Assembly: GCA_963606965.1 (NCBI GenBank)
Contig: CAVDAL010000051.1
Location: 55,490 to 119,489 of the forward strand
Direction of reading: 5' to 3'
Length of the DNA stretch: 64,000 bases
From: CAVDAL01 sp963606965
Lineage (GTDB): Bacteria > Actinomycetota > Coriobacteriia > Coriobacteriales > QAMH01
A model generated the notes under the pieces. That model was not told the origin of the DNA and did not search any database. It worked only from the letters and a program-made list of their open reading frames with translations. The first letter of the stretch is position 1; every line of letters begins with the position of its first letter. Both the position numbers and the translations under genes were made by a program. Below, one piece after another: positions 54,074 through 63,912 of this stretch.

Positions 54074-57028
54074 TTAACTTTCGAAAATAGTATTTAATGT
54101 AAAGTCATATGCAGATGCATCAATCATTTCTTTATTAGCAGCTACACAAACTTTCAAATCTTTTGAAGCTTCAATAAGCTCTGCGCCACATTGATGTATA
54201 TCATCTATGCTTATATCAAAGATTGCTCTGCGTCTTGCAGAAAGATAATCATCGCTATATCCATTCCTGATAAACGAAAGATTTTTCTCTATTATTCCAT
54301 CTGGCTTTTGAGGTTTATCTATATTTGATATAGCACGGGTAATATAACCTTCAAGCTCTTCTTTTGTAAGATTGCATTCTGAAAGCCATTTTCCAGCTTC
54401 TTTGAATATTTGTATGCATTCATCAATATTAGGGCTTCTAAAGGCCGTAAATGAAGCCACTCCTTCATGGTTTACACTAAAGTTGACTCCGTAAGCGCCA
54501 CGCTTGATTCTGACTTCACTCCATAAATACTCAAGAGACAGTATTTTTGCAGCTACTCTCCAAACGCCAGTTTTTCGCGCTAGCTGTTCGCTATCTAACA
54601 CATCAAAATCAAATCTACAAGCAGCCGCAATATAAGCAACATCTGCTGGCAAAATAAATGCCTCATTTTCTGTACTTAAACTAACTTCATTAAAGATGCT
54701 ATTATCTGCGTGTTTTTGCTTTCCACTATCATTTGCAAGAACATATTTATTTTCCGTGTTCAAATAATTTTTAAAATCTTCATCTGTCCCAGCAAAAGAA
54801 ATACATTCACAATTTGCAGAAACAATTTTGCTTTGAAGCATTTTAAAGATTTCAATAGCATCATCTAAATTTTCAAAATTATTCTCGTTCAAAGCCTTCA
54901 AAATCTTATGGGAATCTAGCAAATAATGTAAAGTAACTGCAGCAGTTTTAAAGTAATAAGTCAAAATCTTTGCACTCAAAATTATTAAAGGATTTGAAAT
55001 AATACTAAGCCTAAATGCGTTCATTCTGGTAATAAAAATCATCATGATTTTTTGCTTATCATCAAATTTTGTATCAGCAAAAATTTCATGAATATAGTCA
55101 ATTGCAGCATCAACTTCTTCTCTTGGATATGTAATCTTAGCTCCAAGAGTTACACTATCTTTTTTTATATCCAATAAATTATGGTCACAACATTGCATAA
55201 TTGACAAATCAGCAATTTTTTCCCCTTGCAAAAGCTCTAAATCCAGTGAGCTATGTTTTGAAGTTTCAAGCTTTCCAATCAATGAACAAAGCAATGTTAA
55301 ATATGCATTTTCTTCCAAACTTAATGAAGAAAAATCATAAAATTTCGAAATATAGACCATTTCTCGTGTATCAATATCATGAATTAAATAGGGTGTCTCC
55401 CCTTCTTTTTTCCATATAAATTGCAAGCCTCTACCCTGCTTAGCAAGATCAGAAACTTCAACTCTTGGTAAACATTTTAAATCATCTATAGTATTTTTCT
55501 TGTTTTGAAAATCTTCCACAACCTTTGAGTCATTTTCAAGCTTTTCAAGGCATTTTGTATTATTAATCTTTGCAAAAGTCTTATCTAATGCTAGTTTTTC
55601 ATCACTGGCAGATGTATCATCGCCTGGAAGCAAAAAGACAGATGCAAAATGCTCGCAAGTCAAAAGTTTTGAAGAAATTAATTCTTCAAAAAAGCCTGTT
55701 CCAACCTTTCCCTTGAAAGATTTTAAAAGCATCGAATCATTAAAATATACTGTTGGTTTATCATCACAATTAAGCCAATATGACATGTGTTCAGATGCAA
55801 TCCTGAAGCCATCATTTGAATCTTTTGAGCCCATTCTTAAATGAATAATTGCAGATGATAAAGCAGCACTTAAGCATCTTTCCGGCACACCTTTAGCGCT
55901 CAAGCGTTTTAATTCAGACATCAAAACATCCATAAAGGCTTCGCGCTTTGCGTCCATGTTAATTCCATGACAAAAGATATAGAAAATCCCTTGATCCTGC
56001 GGATAATAAAGAATGCTCACATCATTAGCTAAGCCAGCATCCAAAAAAGCTTTACGCAGCGGACACCCGCGCGAACCACCAATAGCGCTAGCCAAAATTT
56101 GCATTGCTAGCTTTTCTTCATAATTCAAATCATTAATTACAAGTGCAATGCAAGCGCAAGCTTCGCTTTCCTCGATGTCTGCATAACATTCAATATTTTC
56201 TGCTTTAACAGCTTCTTGCTTAATAAATGCATTAGGCATTGCTGCAGGTCTATTTTCAGAAATTATTGGAGAAAGATATTTATCATTGATAAATGCTAAA
56301 AAGCGATCAATATCCATATTTCCATACAAAAACATGAATGAATTATCTATGCAGTAATGACGAGCGTGCGCGTCTTTAAAATCTTCAAAGCTTAATTTTT
56401 GAATTGAAACAGGCTCACCACCACTTATATATCCAAGAGCATTATCCGGAAATAAAACTTCATTTGATTTATTTATAAGAATTGTAAAGGCATCCTTTAA
56501 CGCGCCTTTCATTTCATTATATACAACGCCCGAACATCTCAAATGCTGGCCATCATCATCATTTTGAAGAGCAAAATGCCTGCCCTCTTGTAAAAATATC
56601 GCAGGGTTATCATAAATATTTGGATAAAAAACTGCATCCAAATATACAGCCATTAAATTAAGCAAATCTTTTTCATTTGTGCTTGAAACCGGATAAAAAG
56701 TCGAATCTTGACCAGTGCAAGCATTTATAAATGTCACCATGGAAGTTTTACGCAACTCAGTGAAAGGATCTTTTATTGGAAAATGCTTTGAGCCACCTTG
56801 CAAAACAGAATGTTCAAGAATATGGAATACGCCCGAGCTATCTTTTGGCGGTGTTTTGAACCCAACACTAAATGACTTATTATTATCGTTATTTTTCAGG
56901 AACAATAATTTTGCTCCGCTTTCCTCATGTTCAAATAAAAAAGCAGTGCCACCTTCATCAGGCGCATCAGCAATATCTATCAATGTAAATCCATGAATTT
57001 TAGTATTAAGCTGCAAGTTCTTATCCAA
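54074..57028 (-). CDS. M16C-family metallopeptidase (presequence-protease-like)
   Basis: This 984-aa zinc peptidase is of the pitrilysin/PreP type. The inverted zinc motif HILEH gives His69, Glu72 and His73, with a distal Glu expected in the following helices. The size fits the four-domain single-chain chamber that degrades peptides. No signal peptide is seen, so it is probably cytoplasmic. I use TTG 57028, seven bases after AGGAG; the upstream frame adds unrelated residues. It could supply amino acids from imported peptides. Confidence 0.88.
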   Translation of the reverse strand: MDKNLQLNTKIHGFTLIDIADAPDEGGTAFLFEHEESGAKLLFLKNNDNNKSFSVGFKTPPKDSSGVFHILEHSVLQGGSKHFPIKDPFTELRKTSMVTFINACTGQDSTFYPVSSTNEKDLLNLMAVYLDAVFYPNIYDNPAIFLQEGRHFALQNDDDGQHLRCSGVVYNEMKGALKDAFTILINKSNEVLFPDNALGYISGGEPVSIQKLSFEDFKDAHARHYCIDNSFMFLYGNMDIDRFLAFINDKYLSPIISENRPAAMPNAFIKQEAVKAENIECYADIEESEACACIALVINDLNYEEKLAMQILASAIGGSRGCPLRKAFLDAGLANDVSILYYPQDQGIFYIFCHGINMDAKREAFMDVLMSELKRLSAKGVPERCLSAALSSAIIHLRMGSKDSNDGFRIASEHMSYWLNCDDKPTVYFNDSMLLKSFKGKVGTGFFEELISSKLLTCEHFASVFLLPGDDTSASDEKLALDKTFAKINNTKCLEKLENDSKVVEDFQNKKNTIDDLKCLPRVEVSDLAKQGRGLQFIWKKEGETPYLIHDIDTREMVYISKFYDFSSLSLEENAYLTLLCSLIGKLETSKHSSLDLELLQGEKIADLSIMQCCDHNLLDIKKDSVTLGAKITYPREEVDAAIDYIHEIFADTKFDDKQKIMMIFITRMNAFRLSIISNPLIILSAKILTYYFKTAAVTLHYLLDSHKILKALNENNFENLDDAIEIFKMLQSKIVSANCECISFAGTDEDFKNYLNTENKYVLANDSGKQKHADNSIFNEVSLSTENEAFILPADVAYIAAACRFDFDVLDSEQLARKTGVWRVAAKILSLEYLWSEVRIKRGAYGVNFSVNHEGVASFTAFRSPNIDECIQIFKEAGKWLSECNLTKEELEGYITRAISNIDKPQKPDGIIEKNLSFIRNGYSDDYLSARRRAIFDISIDDIHQCGAELIEASKDLKVCVAANKEMIDASAYDFTLNTIFES

Positions 57029-57129
57029 AACAAAACTCCTATATAGTGGATGAATTATGATAAGCAAGTATATACTTTATGAATAACATCTAAAGTTATA
57101 ATTTGTGAAATTTCATTGAAGAAAGAATT

Positions 57130-57153
57130 CGGCGGCTGCAAAAGCGGCCGCCG
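57130..57153 (-). terminator. GC-rich stem-loop after the marR gene
   Basis: CGGCGGC and GCCGCCG arms extend by two more pairs around AAAA. The T-tract on the minus strand is weak (AATTCTTTCTT). Confidence 0.6.
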
Positions 57154-57209
57154 ATAATTAAATCTGTAGAAAGCTATAAAGATTTAAAGCTAAAGCAATA
57201 GATTAAATT

Positions 57210-57707
57210 TTATGCGCATTTGCTATAACGCTTTGATCCATTGCGATATTCTTTGCATGAAGAATTCTTATGCTTTCCATGTGCGCCAAGATCTTTGCAA
57301 GAAGTAATCAGCTTGTCAGTCAATTCATTAAGCGTCTTTAATTCTTCTTCAGTTAAAGCACCCATAATGTCCTGTGCAACCTTTGCTTGTGCTTTGCATC
57401 GCTTTTCTGCAATTGCTGAGCCAAGCTCTGTTAATACGACATTATAGCCGTACGCATCTTGAGCATCTTTCATTTCAACATAACCACAACGCTGAGCTTT
57501 ACGAACAATTCTTTTTAGTTCACTTCTGTTAAAACTTAAGATGTCAACAAGTTCGCGAGAGTTTGCTTCACCATTTTTATGATGCAAAACTTTGATTAAA
57601 GCACCTTGTCCCTTCTTGAAACTCTTTGGTCCATTTTTGTGAAAAGCCCTGTTCACAAGTGTTGTTGCTTTTTTAAACTGCTTCAATGTTTTAATCTCTT
57701 CTGTCAT
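57210..57707 (-). CDS. MarR-family regulator with cysteine/histidine-rich tail
   Basis: The 165-aa winged-helix protein shows a MarR-like recognition region (NSRELVDILSFNRSELKRIVRKAQRCGYVEMKD, VVLTELG). The last ~30 residues hold three Cys and one His with many Lys/Ser, unusual for MarR, and could bind metal or sense redox state. AGGAGA precedes the ATG. A perfect 11-bp inverted repeat lies directly upstream, so autoregulation is likely. No obvious target gene is adjacent except ogt on the other strand. Confidence 0.82.
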   Translation of the reverse strand: MTEEIKTLKQFKKATTLVNRAFHKNGPKSFKKGQGALIKVLHHKNGEANSRELVDILSFNRSELKRIVRKAQRCGYVEMKDAQDAYGYNVVLTELGSAIAEKRCKAQAKVAQDIMGALTEEELKTLNELTDKLITSCKDLGAHGKHKNSSCKEYRNGSKRYSKCA

Positions 57708-57731
57708 AATCTTCTCCTATCTTTATCACAA

Positions 57732-57759
57732 AAACTGATAATTTGAACATTATCAGTTT
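57732..57759. promoter_or_regulatory. Palindromic operator upstream of marR
   Basis: AAACTGATAAT (57732-57742) and ATTATCAGTTT (57749-57759) are perfect inverted 11-mers with a 6-bp spacer, 25 bp from the marR start. This is typical size for a MarR dimer site. Confidence 0.75.
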
Positions 57760-57861
57760 ATATGATAAAGCTTTATAAGAAAAGTAGATAAAGGTGAACG
57801 GCATAAATAAACTGTTAACCGCAGGTAACTTTAAAATTTTTAGCAGATTTAAATTAAAATC

Positions 57862-57889
57862 TTGAAAAGAACATTTGTTCTTTTATAAT
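57862..57889 (+). promoter_or_regulatory. ogt promoter with LexA box
   Basis: TTGAAA (57862-57867) and TATAAT (57884-57889) are 16 bp apart. The spacer contains the perfectly palindromic AGAACATTTGTTCT (57868-57881). The architecture is identical to the SOS promoter at 49649. Confidence 0.85.
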
Positions 57890-57951
57890 AAGACAAAGCA
57901 ATTATTAAGCAAATTTAAAAAATGCAACTTATAAAGGAGTTGTTTTACAAC

Positions 57952-58488
57952 ATGGACTACACTCATCATTATGACTCCCCTCTAGGCGGAATAACAATAG
58001 CAAGCGACGGCAAATGCTTGATAGGCTTATGGTTTGACGAGCAAAAGTATTTTGCAGATGCCATAAAAAATGAAGATACAGAAGAAAAATCTTTGCCAAT
58101 ATTTGATGAAACAATTAAGTGGCTTGATATTTATTTCAGTGGGAAGGTTCCAGACTTCACTCCCCCTCTTAATATGCGCACTTCAAGCTTCAGGAAAGAA
58201 GTTTGGGAAATTATGTTAACAATCCCATATGGAAAAACAATGACGTATGGTGAAATTGCACAAACAATTGCAAAACGCAGAGGGCTTAAAAGAATGTCTG
58301 CTCAAGCTGTTGGCGGTGCTGTTGGACACAATTCAATATCGCTTATTATCCCTTGTCACAGAGTTGTTGGAACAAATGGCAGTTTGACTGGATATGCAGG
58401 TGGCATAGACAAAAAAGTCGCACTTCTAAAGATGGAAAACGCTGACATGACAAACTTGTTTATACCAAGTAAAGGCACAGCTTTATAA
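57952..58488 (+). CDS. ogt: Methylated-DNA--[protein]-cysteine S-methyltransferase
   Basis: It removes methyl groups from O6-methylguanine onto its own cysteine. The 178-aa protein has the active site PCHRVVG and the helix-turn-helix block SAQAVGGAVGHNSISLI. I use ATG 57952 (MDYTHHYDSPLG), 12 nt after AAAGGAG; TTG 57940 and ATG 57922 are in frame. The LexA-box promoter indicates SOS control. Confidence 0.93.
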   Translation: MDYTHHYDSPLGGITIASDGKCLIGLWFDEQKYFADAIKNEDTEEKSLPIFDETIKWLDIYFSGKVPDFTPPLNMRTSSFRKEVWEIMLTIPYGKTMTYGEIAQTIAKRRGLKRMSAQAVGGAVGHNSISLIIPCHRVVGTNGSLTGYAGGIDKKVALLKMENADMTNLFIPSKGTAL

Positions 58489-58512
58489 TACTTAAACTAA
58501 ATAGATGGTGTT

Positions 58513-58547
58513 AAAAAGTGGCTCGTGCGGTTTTTTGCACGAGCCAC
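58513..58547 (-). terminator. Terminator between tRNA-Pro and ogt
   Basis: GTGGCTCGTGC and GCACGAGCCAC form a perfect 11-bp stem (58518-58547). On the minus strand five T follow, so it ends the tRNA-Pro transcript; it may also stop ogt read-through. Confidence 0.85.
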
Positions 58548-58561
58548 ATCAACATTTTATA

Positions 58562-58638
<77 letters not shown>

Positions 58639-58668
58639 CTTTTAAACAAAGCAATAAATTAAACAAAA

Positions 58669-59607
58669 TTAAAGAGAAAAGTTTTCTTTTCCTTCAAAAA
58701 TATCCATTGCTTCATCAACATCATAATCTGCAAGAGTAATTGCAGAAATAGCTTTTGTTAAACGGACAGCTTCATCCAAACTGCGTTGGTGAATATTTCT
58801 GCCTGTTGCATTGCCGTCTGCACCACCAATATGAATTTGATCATAGAGCTGAGACAAGAATGTATGAGCATCAACAGTAGATCCACCAGCGCAAACTAAA
58901 CCACAACGACCAGCAGCTTGACTTGCTTGCTTCAAAAGTTCTGCACTTGTTGCGTCATCTGTTGGTGCAGGTGGATTAACTTTAACAAAATCAGCGCCAA
59001 GGCAAAGAGCAACACCAGCAGCGCCAGCAATCAAATCTGCATCTTTTTCAGCTGTAACAGCTGCACCGCGAGGATAAATCCATAAAACAACAATCAAACC
59101 TTCAGCATGAGCTTCAGCAATTAACTCTCCTGCTTCAGCAAGCATTTGAGGTTCATATTCAGAACCAAGATAAATTGTATATCCAAGGCCGACAATATTA
59201 ACGCCAGCTTCTCGCATTGCCAAAACAGCTTCAAGATCACAAAGCTGTGGAGAATAAGGATCTTGCTGTGCAGTTTTAACAAGATTTGTCTTTGAATTCA
59301 TCTTTATAAGATAATTAATTTCAGGATAATCATTAGCATATTGAGCAATTAAACCACGCTGACCAGCTAAAACGCCACAAACGCCCTTGCTCCCAATCTC
59401 AAAAAGATGTTGTGGATTACCATCGGCTGCATCGATGCCTTCACCATAAAAATCTTTATTAAGGTGTTCAATTTTTTGATCGCAAGCAAATAACATTAAA
59501 CGACCTGTGCCGCGAGTCGCAGCCATATAGTTGTCAATATAAACTTCCCTTGACTCCGGCATAACATCTGCTGGTACACGTACATCATCTCGAGTAATTT
59601 GTGGCAT
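58669..59607 (-). CDS. Class I fructose-bisphosphate aldolase, DhnA/DeoC type
   Basis: The 312-aa TIM barrel is of the archaeal-type class I aldolase family. The N-terminal block CDQKIEHLNKDF and the Schiff-base lysine strand ADFVKVNPP are visible. It cleaves fructose 1,6-bisphosphate or a related ketose phosphate; a DhnA-like activity on other substrates cannot be excluded. AAAGGA precedes the ATG. Confidence 0.83.
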   Translation of the reverse strand: MPQITRDDVRVPADVMPESREVYIDNYMAATRGTGRLMLFACDQKIEHLNKDFYGEGIDAADGNPQHLFEIGSKGVCGVLAGQRGLIAQYANDYPEINYLIKMNSKTNLVKTAQQDPYSPQLCDLEAVLAMREAGVNIVGLGYTIYLGSEYEPQMLAEAGELIAEAHAEGLIVVLWIYPRGAAVTAEKDADLIAGAAGVALCLGADFVKVNPPAPTDDATSAELLKQASQAAGRCGLVCAGGSTVDAHTFLSQLYDQIHIGGADGNATGRNIHQRSLDEAVRLTKAISAITLADYDVDEAMDIFEGKENFSL

Positions 59608-59676
59608 TGCATTTTCCTTTCAATATAAAGATTTTGCCAAAGCATATTTTAACGCCAAGAAGCGCAAAAAAATCAA

Positions 59677-61263
59677 TTACATTTTATCAATCCAGCCATT
59701 GGTGATTGGCCAGTTTCTATCTTGTGTTAACGAATTGCCATCCAAATGCGGACATGTTGGTTCTTGCCTGCGTTTAAATTCATTATCTTTAATAGATTTG
59801 ATGACAAAATTTACTGTCTCTAAATCAAAGCCGTCATTGACAATTTCTTGGACCGACATACCAGCATCAATATATGCAGTTAAAATTGAATCCAAAATTT
59901 CATATGGCGGGAGCCTGTCGCTATCTTTTGCTCCTTCATATAGTTCAGAACTTGGAGCCTTTTCAACAATTCGCTTTGGAATTACAGGAGAAATTGAATT
60001 TCTATATTCAACAAGATCATAAATTTCCATCTTATAAACATCGCCCAAAGGAGCAAATGCGCCAACAGAATCGCCATAAAGTGTTGTAAAACCCATTGCT
60101 GCTTCAGACTTATTCCCAGTATTTAAAACAAGATAAGAATACATATTTGAAACAGCCATCAAGATATTTGCACGAATGCGTGCCTGCAAATTTTCTGGCG
60201 CAACACCATTGAACTCTGTTTTATAAGCCTGCTCCATTGTATTTTTTGATGCATTAAAAATGTCATTGATTGAAATAGTCTTTAAATCAATTCCCAAATT
60301 GTCAGCGACAGCATATGCATCTTCAAAAGATTCTGAAGAAGTATAAGGTCCAGGCAAAAATAGCGCATGAACATTATCTGAGCCTAAAGCATCTACTGCT
60401 AAAGTAGCGACTACTGCAGAATCTATTCCACCAGAAAGAGCAATTAAAACATCTTTGCAATTATTTTTTTGTACATAATCTTTTATCGCAAGAGTCAATA
60501 GATCCCACTTGCAAGCATTTACATCTAAAAGATATTGATCATCATTATGTTTTGCAGCATCAAGCTGAGCAACATCAGTATCGAAAATCAGAATTTCTGG
60601 AGTATCAATTGCACATGAATGCCAAACTTGACCACTAGAACACATAGCCATTGTTCCACCAGAAAAAACATTACCATCATTAACACCAACAGGATTAACA
60701 TAAGCAAAATCTGCATGAGAAGTGCGGCAAATTGAACGAATTCTGTCAAGCTCGCCACGCGCTGCAGGACAAGCAACTTCTTCTTCGAAATAATTTGCAA
60801 CAATTTCAACAAAGACATCAACTTCTCCCATTTCACATTCAGGAGCAAAATGTTCTTCCATAAGAATTGCAAATTTCAAATCTTCAATTTCAAGAACAAG
60901 GCAAGCATCATCATCTTCAAGTTGCGGAATTCCTAAAAATTGACATTCGCCGTCGGCAACCAAGAACAAGCCAGGCGCATTTACGTGCTCATCCGTATCT
61001 TCAATTTCAATTTCTATAATGCAAGAAACAATTGCAGGAATTGGAGTAATACTTGCAAATTGTTCAACATGCTCAACAGCAGATGCAGCAAAATTCTTAT
61101 TTTCAATAAGCCCTTCCAACGGAGCGCCTGTCAAGCAATGGGCAGAAAATATAATTAAGTCTGCGCCCTGTTCCTGTGCAGAATATGCAGCAGAAAGCAT
61201 TGCATTTTCATTACCGCCAAGGTCGCCTACTTTTGCATTCATTTGCGCTAAAGCAACTAACAT
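59677..61263 (-). CDS. nadE: NAD+ synthetase with degenerate glutaminase domain
   Basis: The 528-aa protein has the layout of glutamine-dependent NAD synthetase. Residues about 1-240 form a nitrilase-fold domain and about 255-528 the synthetase with P-loop SGGIDS (277-282). The nitrilase triad is gone: the Glu of FPE is Ala41 (FSAHCLTG), the Lys-containing HxLPNYGVFDE segment is missing, and the Cys of ICED is Met135 (LMEE). It therefore probably uses free ammonia. Synthetase motifs are intact. Confidence 0.9.
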   Translation of the reverse strand: MLVALAQMNAKVGDLGGNENAMLSAAYSAQEQGADLIIFSAHCLTGAPLEGLIENKNFAASAVEHVEQFASITPIPAIVSCIIEIEIEDTDEHVNAPGLFLVADGECQFLGIPQLEDDDACLVLEIEDLKFAILMEEHFAPECEMGEVDVFVEIVANYFEEEVACPAARGELDRIRSICRTSHADFAYVNPVGVNDGNVFSGGTMAMCSSGQVWHSCAIDTPEILIFDTDVAQLDAAKHNDDQYLLDVNACKWDLLTLAIKDYVQKNNCKDVLIALSGGIDSAVVATLAVDALGSDNVHALFLPGPYTSSESFEDAYAVADNLGIDLKTISINDIFNASKNTMEQAYKTEFNGVAPENLQARIRANILMAVSNMYSYLVLNTGNKSEAAMGFTTLYGDSVGAFAPLGDVYKMEIYDLVEYRNSISPVIPKRIVEKAPSSELYEGAKDSDRLPPYEILDSILTAYIDAGMSVQEIVNDGFDLETVNFVIKSIKDNEFKRRQEPTCPHLDGNSLTQDRNWPITNGWIDKM

Positions 61264-61273
61264 AAATTCGCTC

Positions 61274-62389
<1,116 letters not shown>

Positions 62390-63448
62390 TTATAAGATGA
62401 GCATCGCATCGCCAAAACTAAAAAAGCGATACCCTTCCTCCTTTGCTTCTTCATAGGCATTAAAAATATTTTCACGTGAACTCAAAGCGCTGACCAGCAT
62501 TAATAAAGTTGAACGCGGAACATGAAAATTAGTAATCAAAGCATCTACAACTTTAAATTCATATCCTGGCAAAATATATAACTTGGTTGCTTTTCTTTCA
62601 CAGGCCTGCAAAATTCCAGATGCTGCAGCACTTTCCAAAGAACGGACAGAAGTCGTGCCAACAGCAATAACTCGCCCGCCATTTTGCTTTGTTTCCTCAA
62701 TTAAACGCACAGTTTCTTGCGGCACAGAATAAAGTTCTGTATGCATTTCATGGTCGCGCGGATCATCTTCTGAAACAGTACGGAATGTGTCAAGCCCAAC
62801 TTCCAAATCAACCTTTGCAATGCGTGCCCCTTTATCTTGAATGCGCGCAAGAAGTTCTGGAGTGAAATGCAAACCTGCAGTAGGCGCCGCTGCCGAACGT
62901 TCAGTCTTTGCATAAACTGTCTGGTACATGTCGTCGCTACCCTTATATTCTGTGATATAAGGAGGCAGCGGCGTGCGCCCCAATTTGTGAATGCATTCGT
63001 TGAAGCTTGCTTCATTCGTGCGAAAATGGACTTTTCTAGAACCATTTTCTTCATCAATTCCTTCAATTTCTGCACTCATAACAAGGGAGTCGTCTTCGTC
63101 AAAAAATTGAATTTCTGCTCCAACTTTAAGACGCTTGCCAGGCTTGACAAGGCAATCCCACACTTGATCATTATCAGAATTTTGTGCATCAGCTGCTTCA
63201 TTCAAAAGCAAAACTTCAACATTTGCACCTGTTGGCTTTTTCCCAAACAATCTTGCAGGCAAAACTCGTGTTTCATTGATAACAAGCAAATCTTGCGGAT
63301 TTATAAAATCAATAATGTCATGAAAAATCTTATGTTCAACTTCCCCGTCTTTGTGCAAAACAAGCAGCTTGCAAGAATCTCTTGGGTCAGCAGGCTGCTG
63401 CGCAATAAAACTTTCTGGAAGGTCGTAATCGAAATCGTCTGTCTTCAT
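62390..63448 (-). CDS. queA: S-adenosylmethionine:tRNA ribosyltransferase-isomerase
   Basis: QueA transfers the ribosyl moiety of SAM to preQ1 to make epoxyqueuosine. The 352-aa protein has the family blocks FDYDLPESFIAQQP, DPRDSCKLLVL, INETRVLPARLFG, AAPTAGLHFT and HVPRSTLLMLV. AGGAGAG precedes the ATG. It is divergent from the small membrane gene that leads into queH. Confidence 0.96.
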   Translation of the reverse strand: MKTDDFDYDLPESFIAQQPADPRDSCKLLVLHKDGEVEHKIFHDIIDFINPQDLLVINETRVLPARLFGKKPTGANVEVLLLNEAADAQNSDNDQVWDCLVKPGKRLKVGAEIQFFDEDDSLVMSAEIEGIDEENGSRKVHFRTNEASFNECIHKLGRTPLPPYITEYKGSDDMYQTVYAKTERSAAAPTAGLHFTPELLARIQDKGARIAKVDLEVGLDTFRTVSEDDPRDHEMHTELYSVPQETVRLIEETKQNGGRVIAVGTTSVRSLESAAASGILQACERKATKLYILPGYEFKVVDALITNFHVPRSTLLMLVSALSSRENIFNAYEEAKEEGYRFFSFGDAMLIL

Positions 63449-63516
63449 TTACTCTCCTATACTTATCAAGGACTATACTAACAAAGCAAGACGCTTATGA
63501 AACGGAGAAGATGTAT

Positions 63517-63912
63517 ATGCTCGTGAAAGCAGTAGGTAAACGAATAATTAAAATTGTAATTGCGCTTGTTGTGCTGCTATTTTTACTTGCTTTTGCACTT
63601 GGAATTTATTGCAAACATATAGGCATATCTCCTTTTGCTTTCTTTGGATTTGAAAACCAAGAAGCTGCAGAACAAACAGCGGAAGACGTACTTGGCGTGC
63701 GCGATCAAACATTTGATAGCATAAAAGATACATTGAATACAATTGGGATTGATTCATCAAATACTGATGCATTAATTGCAATAATAGCTGGCGGCAAAGA
63801 TCAACTGCAAACTGTAAAAGAAATAATCAGCCAATTCCAAGATAATTTGATAAGCAAGCAAGAAGCAAAAGAAAAATTGCTTGAAATCATCGATAATGCG
63901 AAAGGTGAATAA
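63517..63912 (+). CDS. Hypothetical single-pass membrane protein
   Basis: The 131-aa protein has a basic start, one transmembrane helix (about 10-30) and a predicted helical acidic domain of about 95 residues. I do not recognise it. GGAG lies nine bases before ATG 63517; ATG 63511 is closer and also in frame. The stop overlaps queH by one base, so the two are cotranscribed, but nothing ties it directly to queuosine. Confidence 0.65.
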   Translation: MLVKAVGKRIIKIVIALVVLLFLLAFALGIYCKHIGISPFAFFGFENQEAAEQTAEDVLGVRDQTFDSIKDTLNTIGIDSSNTDALIAIIAGGKDQLQTVKEIISQFQDNLISKQEAKEKLLEIIDNAKGE

